Source: CAWKEY01 sp963696315
GTDB lineage: Bacteria > Pseudomonadota > Gammaproteobacteria > Methylococcales > Methylomonadaceae
Length of the DNA stretch: 64,000 bases
Assembly (NCBI GenBank): GCA_963696315.1
Contig: CAVOJU010000045.1
Coordinates: forward strand, 38,231-102,230
Direction of reading: 5' to 3'
Position numbers and translations under genes: made by a program. This document shows, one piece after another, positions 25,208-33,185 of this stretch (its first letter is position 1; each line of letters starts with the position of its first letter). Under the pieces are notes generated by a model. It saw nothing but the letters and a program-made list of their open reading frames with translations. It had not been told where the DNA came from and did no database searches.

Positions 25208-25943
25208 CCCCTTGGTAGGGCGGGTAGAACATAGCCGTTCGGCCCCATGTGTACGCGCCAGGGTTCTTGAAGTTCCTCCAGCCGCTTGTTGATCCAATTG
25301 ACGGGAACGGAATCAACTTCGGCCTGAATGTACTGAACCTCATCGGGAAATTGATTCAGATATTCCGAGCGAATGGATGCCAATAGTGCGATTCGTCGGT
25401 TGTATTCGGGGTGGTTTCCCCCAGAGCCTCCGCGGCCGAACCTCCAAATCTCTGTTGGTAGCCCCATTCTTTCAGTGGGGCTAAGCGCTCCACGGCCTCC
25501 CCGTCCATCAGCGGTTCCGGCATTTCCTCCGTCGCCACCGACAATGAGGCCGCCATCACCGTGAATGGACCCTCCACCACCGTGCCCACCGATACCTCCG
25601 ATACCGCCATCCCCACCGCGACCACCGATGATGGTTCCTCCGTTTCCGACGATGGTGCCACCACCTGCGCCGCCTATGTCACTTGGAGCAGTAATTTCCT
25701 TTGTGGAGGCATCAACGCGCTGAGCACGGTGCCGACATAGCCTACGGCTAGGACTGTGATCAGACTCCAAATCACCGTCTGAGCCAGCAACAAGAAAGGC
25801 CAGTAGTTCTTCTCAGGGAGGCTAAGAAGGAACTGAGCTATGGAACTGGTGGAAATCCCGAAGATACCGAAGAGCCAGATTGCAGTATGTATCTCGGCAA
25901 GTACGTGCCACCCTTCGGTTATGTATCTTCGTATGTTCTTCAT
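25204..25943 (-). CDS. Cassette-borne membrane protein with glycine-rich domain (two frames)
   Basis: The first frame (ATG 25943 to 25674, 89 aa) has two transmembrane segments, about residues 20-38 and 47-78. The second frame runs from before 25770 to TAA 25204 and gives a long glycine-rich stretch (repeats of GGxGG and GGTIIGGRGG) then a charged helical tail (LLASIRSEYLNQFPDEV). A -1 shift or a missing base in the 25,674-25,770 overlap would fuse them to about 246 aa. The stop lies in attC 2. Whether the shift is an error, a decay or programmed cannot be told from the sequence. Confidence 0.6.
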
Positions 25944-26000
25944 GTCACGTTTCTCAGCATGTGGCGAATAGCTCTAGGCGTCAGGCGTCGAGGCAAAAGG

Positions 26001-26007
26001 GGCTAAC
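26001..26007 (-). other. Cassette-boundary core site GTTAGCC
   Basis: GTTAGCC on the minus strand marks the probable upstream edge of the first cassette. No matching CTAAC arm is found within 130 bp, so it could be the remnant of an attI or a broken attC. Confidence 0.35.
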
Positions 26008-26624
26008 TAATATTAGACATCCTAATAAACGCAAAACATTGCATCACAGGTTTGTCTAAAAGATTATAAAAATATAAAACCATTTGGATTTCATTCATTT
26101 GACAAAATTTAGCATGTCCCAACATAAACCCAAATAACGTCACCCGTTTCGCTGCCAGATGGACCCAGGCTGCTTGAGCAGCTCGGTAGGATGCGCTGAA
26201 CATAGTGAAGCGCATCAATCGCGAGCGAGCCCCTCCTAACTTCGGCAACATCCTACAAACTAGCGTAATTTGTCCGTTTTACAAGAAATGACTCAAATAT
26301 AATTCCGTGGTGGTTTTTATCCCGTTATGCCGCGCCGAGCACCGGAGCTTTCGGCGGGATTGGCCCGTTAGGGGCGATGCAGGGATGCATCGCGTTGACA
26401 GAGGGCCAGGATGGCCCTTCTGGCAACCCCCGGCGAAAGCGAGGAGCGCAGGTTACAAGCGGCATCCGGGGGTCTTTTCTTTTGGATACTTTTCTTTGGA
26501 CAAGCAAAGAAAAGTATCCCGCCTGCCGGTGCGGGAACCGGCTTTAAATCAAGCATCGCGTAGCGATTCATCCAGATAAATCCGACCTTAAAGCTCAGGC
26601 AGTACACCGAAACATGCCTAGAAA
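26008..26624. other. Intergenic stretch with a dispersed repeat
   Basis: No supported gene. A hairpin GATGCGCT/AGCGCATC spans 26190-26216. From about 26288 to 26610 there is a GC-rich block whose conceptual translation (CRAEHRSFRRDWPVRG, then FSLDKQRKVSR) matches the spurious 'hypothetical protein' seen in many copies across Gammaproteobacteria. It is better read as a dispersed repeat than as a gene. An inverted repeat around AAGTATCC is visible within it at about 26486-26520. Confidence 0.5.
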
Positions 26625-28065
26625 TTACCCCTTCAACTTCTCCACCAGCATCTTATTCACCTCTCCCGGATTGGCCTTGCCCTGCATTTCCTTCATGACC
26701 TGGCCGACAAAGAAGCCGAAGACTTTATCTTTACCGCTGCGGTATTGCTCAACCTGACCGGGATTATCGGCAATGATTTTATCGATAATGGCTTCAATCG
26801 CGCCGGTATCGGTGATTTGCCTTAAGCCTTTGGCTTCGATGATGTCATCGGCGGTCGCGGTGCCCTGCCACATGTCCTCAAATACCTGTTTGGCGATTTT
26901 GCCGGAAATGGTGTTGTCGCTGATACGCGCCAGCAAGCCGGCCAAACGTTGGTGACTGACCGGAGATTCGGTAATTTCCAGCCCTGCCCTGTTCAGCGCG
27001 GCCAATAAGATCGCCGGTGACCCAATTGGCGCATATTTTTGCTTCGCAAGCGGACTCTTTAATCAGGTTTTCAAAATAGTCCGCCAGTTGCCGGGACGAG
27101 GTCAGCAGCGTGGTGCTTTCATCATCCAGGCCATACTGCTCTTTAAAACGCTGCTTTTTGGCCTCCGGCAACTCCGGCAATCCGGCTTTGACTTGCGCTT
27201 TAAAGGCTTCATCGATCATCACCGGCAGCAGATCGGGGTCGGGAAAATACCGGTAATCATTGGCTTCTTCCTTGCTGCGCATGGAGCGGGTTTCATCCTT
27301 TACGGCATCATACAGCCGTGTTTCCTGAACCACTTTGCCGCCGTTTTCTATCACTTCAATCTGGCGCTCGATTTCATGATTGATGGCTTTTTCGACGAAC
27401 TTGAACGAGTTGATGTTTTTGATTTCGGCGCGCGTGCCAAATTCCTGCTGGCCTTTCGGGCGCACCGAGACGTTGGCATCGCAGCGGAACGAGCCTTCCT
27501 GCATGTTGCCGTCGCAGATACCGAGATAACGCACCAGTTCGTGCAGTTTACGCATGTAGGCGACGGCTTCCTTGGCCGAACGCATATCCGGTTCGGAGAC
27601 AATTTCCAGCAAGGGCGTTCCGGCGCGGTTTAAATCAATGCCGGTCAGGCCGTGAAAATCTTCATGCAGCGATTTGCCGGCATCTTCTTCAAGATGGGCG
27701 CGGGTAACGCCGATGCGTTTCGTTACGCCGTCCACCTCAATATCCAGATGGCCATTGCCGACGATCGGCAGCTCAAACTGGCTGATTTGATAGCCTTTGG
27801 GCAGGTCGGGATAGAAGTAGTTTTTGCGCGCGAACACCGAATAAGGCGCGATTTCGGCGTCGATAGCCAGGCCGAAGATGACGGCCATGCGCACCGCTTC
27901 GGCATTTAACACGGGCAGTACGCCGGGCAAGCCCAAGTCGACCGCGCAGGCCTGGGTGTTGGGTTCGGCGCCGTAGGCGGTGGCCGCGCCGGAAAATATT
28001 TTTGATTTGGTGGCCAGTTGGGTATGGATTTCCAGGCCAATAACGGCTTCCCATTGTGAGTTCAT
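26625..28065 (-). pseudogene. gatB: Asp-tRNA(Asn)/Glu-tRNA(Gln) amidotransferase subunit B, frameshifted
   Basis: Starts at ATG 28065 with AGGA upstream. The GatB core EAVIGLEIHTQL, the YFYPDLPKGYQISQFE region and the tail-domain start are in one frame to about 27,010. The remaining GatB/YqeY tail (AALNRAGLEITESPVS ... VNKMLVEKLKG) is in another. One extra base in GATCTTATTGGCC gives the break; corrected length is about 479 aa, standard for GatB. With GatA and GatC it converts misacylated Glu-tRNA(Gln) or Asp-tRNA(Asn). As the gene is essential in organisms lacking GlnRS or AsnRS, a sequencing error is likely. Confidence 0.93.
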
Positions 28066-28081
28066 TCGGTGCTTCCTGTAT

Positions 28082-28687
28082 TTATTCGGCAAAAACGTCG
28101 GCTAAATCTATGTGTAATTCGGGGAAAAGATAAGGCTTTGCGAGATCGTCGCCGGCGTACATCGCATGCAGTTGGTACTTCTCGCTGTGTCGATCCAGCA
28201 CAAACTGGTAGACCGCTTGCTCGTAAGGGTACACCAGCCAGTATTCGGTGACGCCGTTCTCCTGATAAAGCTCGTACTTAAGATGCATGTCCTTCTTGGT
28301 ATTGCCAGGCGAAAGGACTTCGATGATCCAGTCCGGCGCGCCGCTGCAGCCTTGTTCGGTGAGTTTTTCCTGGTCGCAGATGACGCATAAATCCGGCTGC
28401 ACGACGCTGAAAACTTCCCGGTCGCTGAGTTTGGATTTTCTGCTGTCGTAGAGTTTGACATCAAAGGGCGCGACAAAAATCTGGCATGTCTTTTTGTGCA
28501 AAAAATTGCCTATCGGCAACAGCATATTGCGCGAAATACGCTGGTGCTTCAGATTCGGCGCAGGCGACATCGCCATGATCTTGCCCTTGATCAGCTCGAC
28601 ACTCTGATCGAATTGCCAGGTCAGATAATCGGCGTAACTATACGTGCCGTTTAAATCCAGTTGCGACAGATCGGTTATCTTGGCCAT
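28082..28687 (-). CDS. Uma2-family (DUF820) putative nuclease
   Basis: About 201 aa from ATG 28687, which has GGAGG at a 7-nt spacing; the ATG six bases earlier is too close to it. The PD-(D/E)xK core is seen: VVQPDLCVIC and DWIIEVLSPGNTKKD, then LKYELYQENGVTEYW. Members are common in cyanobacteria and some bacteria and have restriction-endonuclease-like folds but no firm function. It lies inside the gatCAB operon, 12 bp after gatA and 16 bp before gatB, so it is probably co-transcribed with them. Confidence 0.85.
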   Translation of the reverse strand: MAKITDLSQLDLNGTYSYADYLTWQFDQSVELIKGKIMAMSPAPNLKHQRISRNMLLPIGNFLHKKTCQIFVAPFDVKLYDSRKSKLSDREVFSVVQPDLCVICDQEKLTEQGCSGAPDWIIEVLSPGNTKKDMHLKYELYQENGVTEYWLVYPYEQAVYQFVLDRHSEKYQLHAMYAGDDLAKPYLFPELHIDLADVFAE

Positions 28688-28699
28688 GACCATTCCTCC

Positions 28700-30151
28700 T
28701 TATTCGAAACCCTTGGGCACTTGCTGATGCCAATCCGTGACTTGCTGGTAGCGATGGCCGATGTTCAACAAGCGCTGTTCGTCAAAATAGTTGCCGATAA
28801 TCTGCAAACCGACCGGTTTGCCGTCTACAAATCCGGCCGGTACCGACATGGCCGGCACGCCGGCAAGGTTGATGGCGATGGTATAAATATCGGACAAATA
28901 CATTTCAATCGGGTTGCCGATTTTCTCGCCAATGCCAAAGGCAGTGGAGGGCGTCACCGGGCCCATAATGACATCGACTTCTGCTAATGCGCTTTTGAAA
29001 TCTTCACTGATCAAGCGGCGGACTTTTTGCGCTTTAATGTAATAAGCGTCGTAGTAGCCCGCCGATAAGGCATAAGTGCCCATCAGAATGCGGCGCTTAA
29101 CTTCCTTGCCGAAGCCTTCACCGCGCGAGCGGGTGTACAAATCCGTCAAGTCCGCCGGATTTTCACAGCGATAGCCATAACGCACGCCATCAAAACGCGA
29201 CAGGTTGGCGGAGCATTCAGCTGGAGCAATGACATAATAGGCAGGAATCGCCAGCTTAAGATTAGGCATGGAGATTTCTTTGACTTCCGCACCTAATTTT
29301 TTGTATTCATTCACAGCGGCTTCAATAATGGCAGCAACATCGCTATTTAAACCTTCGCCAAAAAACTCCGTGGGCAAACCGATTTTCAGGCCATCAAGAC
29401 TGTTGTTCAGTGACGCGCTGTAATCGGGCACCGGTTGATCGACGCTGGTTGAATCTTTTTCATCGAAACCGGCCATGGTTTGCATCAGGATTGCCGCATC
29501 TTCGGCGCTGCGCGCCATCGGCCCACCCTGATCCAGGCTGGAGGCATAGGCAATCATGCCATAGCGGGACACCCGTCCATAGGTGGGTTTTAAGCCGGTA
29601 ATGCCGCAGAATGCCGCCGGCTGGCGTATTGAACCGCCGGTGTCGGTACCGGTAACGCCCGCCGCCAGCCTTGCCGCCACCGCCGCAGCCGAACCGCCGG
29701 AGGAGCCGCCTGGCACAGCCTGACTATCCCAGGGATTTCTGACGACGCCGTAATAGCTGGTTTCATTGGATGAGCCCATGGCAAATTCATCCATATTCAG
29801 CTTACCCAGCATCACGGCACCGGCAGCATTGAATTTTTCAACGGTTGTGGCATCGTAAGGTGCGATAAAGTTGTCGAGCATTTTGGAACCACAAGTGGTT
29901 TTAACCCCTGCTGTACAAAAAATGTCTTTCTGCGCTATCGGAATGCCGGTTAATAAAGTCGCATCGCCCCTGGCAATCCTGGCATCGGCTGCTTTGGCCT
30001 GGTGTAAGGCCAGCTCTTCGGTGACGGTAATAAAGCAATTAAGCGCACTGTGTTGTCTGATGCGTGCTAAAAACGCCCGGGTCAGTTCCAGGCTTGAAAA
30101 TTTGCCGGCACGCAGCCCTTTAGCCAATTCTGCTATTGATTGAGTGTGCAT
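28700..30151 (-). CDS. gatA: Asp-tRNA(Asn)/Glu-tRNA(Gln) amidotransferase subunit A
   Basis: About 483 aa from ATG 30151; a GTG three codons upstream, closer to AAAGGAAA, is an alternative. The amidase signature is complete: Lys in PIAQKDIF, cis-Ser in GGSSGGSAAAVAA and Ser nucleophile in GTDTGGSIRQPA. It hydrolyses glutamine and passes ammonia to GatB. GatC lies directly upstream and an Uma2 gene plus gatB downstream. Confidence 0.95.
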   Translation of the reverse strand: MHTQSIAELAKGLRAGKFSSLELTRAFLARIRQHSALNCFITVTEELALHQAKAADARIARGDATLLTGIPIAQKDIFCTAGVKTTCGSKMLDNFIAPYDATTVEKFNAAGAVMLGKLNMDEFAMGSSNETSYYGVVRNPWDSQAVPGGSSGGSAAAVAARLAAGVTGTDTGGSIRQPAAFCGITGLKPTYGRVSRYGMIAYASSLDQGGPMARSAEDAAILMQTMAGFDEKDSTSVDQPVPDYSASLNNSLDGLKIGLPTEFFGEGLNSDVAAIIEAAVNEYKKLGAEVKEISMPNLKLAIPAYYVIAPAECSANLSRFDGVRYGYRCENPADLTDLYTRSRGEGFGKEVKRRILMGTYALSAGYYDAYYIKAQKVRRLISEDFKSALAEVDVIMGPVTPSTAFGIGEKIGNPIEMYLSDIYTIAINLAGVPAMSVPAGFVDGKPVGLQIIGNYFDEQRLLNIGHRYQQVTDWHQQVPKGFE

Positions 30152-30166
30152 TGGGTTCACTTTCCT

Positions 30167-30466
30167 TTATTCAATGACTTTGGGCACTAGATAGAGACCC
30201 GCTTCAACTTGCGGCGCAATCGCCTGAAAGTGTTCACGCTGATTGCGTTCGGTCACCACATCAGGCCTTAATCTTTGCACTTGGTCCAAAGGATGCGCCA
30301 TAGGCATCACGCCCTCTGTACTCAACTCGCTCATTTGCGTCATTAAATCCAGCATACCGGACAAATCCCTAGCATAGGCGCCTACATCTTTATCATCGAT
30401 GCCCAGTCGCGCGAGGTGCGCAATTTTTTTTACATCATCCGCGGTTAAAGACACGCTTAACTCCAT
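30167..30466 (-). CDS. gatC: Asp-tRNA(Asn)/Glu-tRNA(Gln) amidotransferase subunit C
   Basis: 95-99 aa. The ATG at 30466 opens the frame, but its own first bases GGAG form a good Shine-Dalgarno for the GTG at 30454, which starts VSLTADDVKK exactly as GatC usually does. The family pattern IAHLARLGI and the MPMAHPLDQVQRLRPD segment are present. It stabilises the GatA-GatB pair. It is first in the gat operon and divergent from mreB. Confidence 0.92.
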   Translation of the reverse strand: MELSVSLTADDVKKIAHLARLGIDDKDVGAYARDLSGMLDLMTQMSELSTEGVMPMAHPLDQVQRLRPDVVTERNQREHFQAIAPQVEAGLYLVPKVIE

Positions 30467-30576
30467 AAAAATTTTAACGATTCTGTAGTAAACTTAATTA
30501 TGATACTTTAAATCTTGCTCAAATACCTGCTTGATTGCTAAAGTAGTACTATTTATTCTTTAAGGTACAGAAAATA

Positions 30577-31620
30577 ATGTTCAAACGATTTCGCGGTCTT
30601 TTTTCCAACGATCTTTCGATTGACTTAGGAACCGCCAATACATTGATATACGTTCCCGGGCAAGGCATCGTGCTGAACGAGCCATCGGTTGTTGCGATCA
30701 AGGAGGACAAAATTCGTGGCGCAAAGACCATTGCCGCAGTCGGTACCGAAGCGAAATTGATGCTCGGACGGACGCCGGGCAATATCACCGCAATCCGCCC
30801 GCTGAAGGACGGCGTTATCGCTGACTTTGCGGTCACTGAGCGCATGCTGCGTTATTTCATCGAGAAAGTTCATAAAAGCAAGTTTTTACGCCCCAGCCCA
30901 CGGATTTTAATCTGCGTACCTTGCGGATCAACCCAGGTTGAACGCCGCGCCATTCGTGAGTCGGCAGCCATGGCCGGTGCGCGTGAGGTTTATTTGATTG
31001 AAGAGCCCATGTCTGCGGCCATAGGTGCTGGCCTGCCTGTTGATGAGGCCTGCGGCTCGATGGTACTGGATATCGGCGGCGGTACCTCTGAAGTGGCGAT
31101 CATCTCGATTAACGGCATCGTCTATTCCAACTCTGTACGCATCGGCGGCGATCGTTTTGACGAAGCCATTATCAATTATGTCCGCCGCAACTACGGCACC
31201 TTGATTGGTGAAGCCACTGCCGAAAGAATCAAAAAGGAAATCGGCAGCGCTTATCCCGGCAGCGAGGTTAGAGAAATAGAAGTCAAGGGCCGCAATTTGG
31301 CCGAAGGCGTGCCGCGCAGCTTTGCCTTAAACAGCAATGAAATTCTGGAAGCCTTGCAAGATCCTTTATCTGGCATCGTCGGCGCCGTCAAGGTAGCGCT
31401 GGAACAGACGCCGCCCGAACTCGGCTCCGATGTCGCCACCCGCGGCATTTATCTGACCGGCGGCGGCGCGCTGCTGAAAGACATCGACCGTCTGATAGCC
31501 GAAGAAACCGGCCTGCCGGTACATATCGCTGACGACCCCCTCACCTGTGTGGCCAGAGGTGGTGGCATGGTACTGGAAATGCTGGATAAAAAAGGCGTAT
31601 CTACGTTTTCACTGGAATAA
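30577..31620 (+). CDS. mreB: Rod-shape-determining actin homologue MreB
   Basis: 347 aa. Actin-fold motifs: IDLGTANTLIYV (phosphate 1), LDIGGGTSEVAII (phosphate 2), and GGGALLKDIDRLI (adenosine). It assembles membrane-associated filaments that guide elongasome synthesis. It is the first gene of the mreBCD-mrdA-rodA cluster; the 110-bp gap to gatC should hold divergent promoters. Confidence 0.97.
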   Translation: MFKRFRGLFSNDLSIDLGTANTLIYVPGQGIVLNEPSVVAIKEDKIRGAKTIAAVGTEAKLMLGRTPGNITAIRPLKDGVIADFAVTERMLRYFIEKVHKSKFLRPSPRILICVPCGSTQVERRAIRESAAMAGAREVYLIEEPMSAAIGAGLPVDEACGSMVLDIGGGTSEVAIISINGIVYSNSVRIGGDRFDEAIINYVRRNYGTLIGEATAERIKKEIGSAYPGSEVREIEVKGRNLAEGVPRSFALNSNEILEALQDPLSGIVGAVKVALEQTPPELGSDVATRGIYLTGGGALLKDIDRLIAEETGLPVHIADDPLTCVARGGGMVLEMLDKKGVSTFSLE

Positions 31621-31806
31621 CTGATCCAGTTTCTAGCGCATCTATTCTGACGGCGACCGGCCGAGTCCGATCCGAGTCGCCCCGGCGATTGCATAATCAC
31701 ATGTCTGAAATGACTGCAGAAAATTTAAGTGCCTTTTCTGTATGGCATCCCAATACCTCCAGCACCCTTGCAGTCGTCCTTTGTTAATTGATAAGAGGCA
31801 CCCGCT

Positions 31807-32694
31807 ATAAAACTATTATTTGCCACCGGCCCATCAATCAACACACGACTACTTGTGGCGGTGCTTGCATCGGTTGCTTTGCTGGCAACTGAAACCCGAA
31901 GCCTTCGCTTGGATCCGCTACGCGCCGGCCTTTCGTTTATTGTTGACCCTCTCAAGTATCTGGTTGATTTGCCTAGCTCTCTGCTCGCACAAACCAGCGA
32001 CTCGGTGATTTCCTACGCTCAATTAAAAAAGGAAAACCAGCGCCTGCGTGAAGAACAATTTATCCATCAGACCAAGCTGCTTAAATTCGCCGCACTGGAA
32101 AAGGAAAACATTCGCCTGCGCGCCCTGGTGGAAAACTCCTTCAAGCTCGGTGAGCAAGTGCTCGTTGCTGAATTATTATCGATAAACATGGCGCCTTACG
32201 AGCATATTGTGCTGGTCAACAAGGGCACCCGTTTTGGCGTTCATCCACAGCAACCGGTACTGGACGCGAACGGCGTGGTCGGCCAAGTGATCCGCGCCTT
32301 ACCGCTCAGCTCGGAAATCATGTTGATTACCGATCCGAACCATGCCATTCCGGTTCAGGTGAATCGTAACGGCCTGCTCACTATTGCCGTGGGCAGCGGC
32401 CAGACCAATCGTCTGGTGTTGCCTTATTTACCCAATAATGCCGACATTCAACCGGGCGATTTATTAATAACCTCGGGCCTGGGCGGTACCTTTCCACAGG
32501 GTTATCCGGTTGCGGTGGTTGATGAGTTTACCCGGCAACCCAACAAATCCTTCGCCAACATTACCGCCACGCCGAAAGCCCAATTAGACCGAAACCGGGA
32601 ACTGTTGATAGTCTGGAGCAAATCGACACCTATCCCACTGACCTCACCACAGAGAGCGAATGAGACACAAATCAAAAACCATGCAGATCAATAA
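31807..32694 (+). CDS. mreC: Cell-shape protein MreC, probable AUA start
   Basis: 295 aa if read from ATA 31807; 279 aa from GTG 31855. Homology to MreC N-termini begins at once after ATA (KLLFATGPSINTRLL), an in-frame TAA lies five codons upstream, and no ATG, GTG or TTG falls between. AAGAGG is placed 8 nt before the ATA. The protein has an N-terminal transmembrane helix, a coiled coil (about 60-110) and the beta-rich MreC domain (NGVVGQVI, ITSGLGG). Either AUA is used as start or the base was misread for ATG. Confidence 0.9.
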   Translation: MKLLFATGPSINTRLLVAVLASVALLATETRSLRLDPLRAGLSFIVDPLKYLVDLPSSLLAQTSDSVISYAQLKKENQRLREEQFIHQTKLLKFAALEKENIRLRALVENSFKLGEQVLVAELLSINMAPYEHIVLVNKGTRFGVHPQQPVLDANGVVGQVIRALPLSSEIMLITDPNHAIPVQVNRNGLLTIAVGSGQTNRLVLPYLPNNADIQPGDLLITSGLGGTFPQGYPVAVVDEFTRQPNKSFANITATPKAQLDRNRELLIVWSKSTPIPLTSPQRANETQIKNHADQ

Positions 32695-33169
32695 TTACTA
32701 CGGCTTTGGCCGTATCATTTTGACTCTGCTGCTGGCCATGTGTTTGCGCATTGCCCCCTTGCCGAATCCGCTTGCCGAGATCAATCCAGACTGGGTTCTG
32801 CTGGCGCTTATTTACTGGTCGCTGGCCATACCCGAACGTGTCGGCATATTCCATGCGTGGACATTCGGCTTGCTCACCGACGTGCTGACAGGCCGGTTAA
32901 TTGGCCAATACGCCTTGGCCTATTCCTTGGTCATCTATATTTGCCTGAAACTCCACAAGCGTTTGCGCCAGTTCCCCATCATTCAGCAAGGCTTGTTTAT
33001 CTTTTTCTGTTTGCTGTTGTCGCAGCTGCTGCTGTTTTTAATAAAAAACGTCCAACACCCTGCGCAACTGCATGCCTCTTTTTGGCTACCTGTTTTTAGC
33101 GGCACATTGTGCTGGCCTTTGGTTTATACCGTGCTGCGTTTTGTCCGTCTGACTAAACGCACTAAATAA
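32660..33169 (+). CDS. mreD: Rod-shape-determining membrane protein MreD
   Basis: 169 aa with five hydrophobic segments and the MreD pattern INPDWVLLALIYW, then FHAWTFGLLTDVLTG. Its ATG at 32660 overlaps mreC by 35 bp and has AGAGAG upstream; M8 at 32681 is a weaker option. It is part of the elongasome membrane complex. Confidence 0.93.
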   Translation: MRHKSKTMQINNYYGFGRIILTLLLAMCLRIAPLPNPLAEINPDWVLLALIYWSLAIPERVGIFHAWTFGLLTDVLTGRLIGQYALAYSLVIYICLKLHKRLRQFPIIQQGLFIFFCLLLSQLLLFLIKNVQHPAQLHASFWLPVFSGTLCWPLVYTVLRFVRLTKRTK

Positions 33170-33185
33170 CAACCTAATACCTGTT

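Noticed and set aside
25356..25664. 102-aa minus-strand ORF inside the glycine-rich cassette gene
   Set aside because: It is the shadow of the Gly-rich repeat in another frame (Val/Ala/Ser/Glu-biased) and has no start context.
26003..26251. 82-aa minus-strand ORF next to the cassette cluster
   Set aside because: It runs over a hairpin-type intergenic repeat (26190-26216) and the cassette-boundary core site; the peptide looks like the chance translation of repeats.
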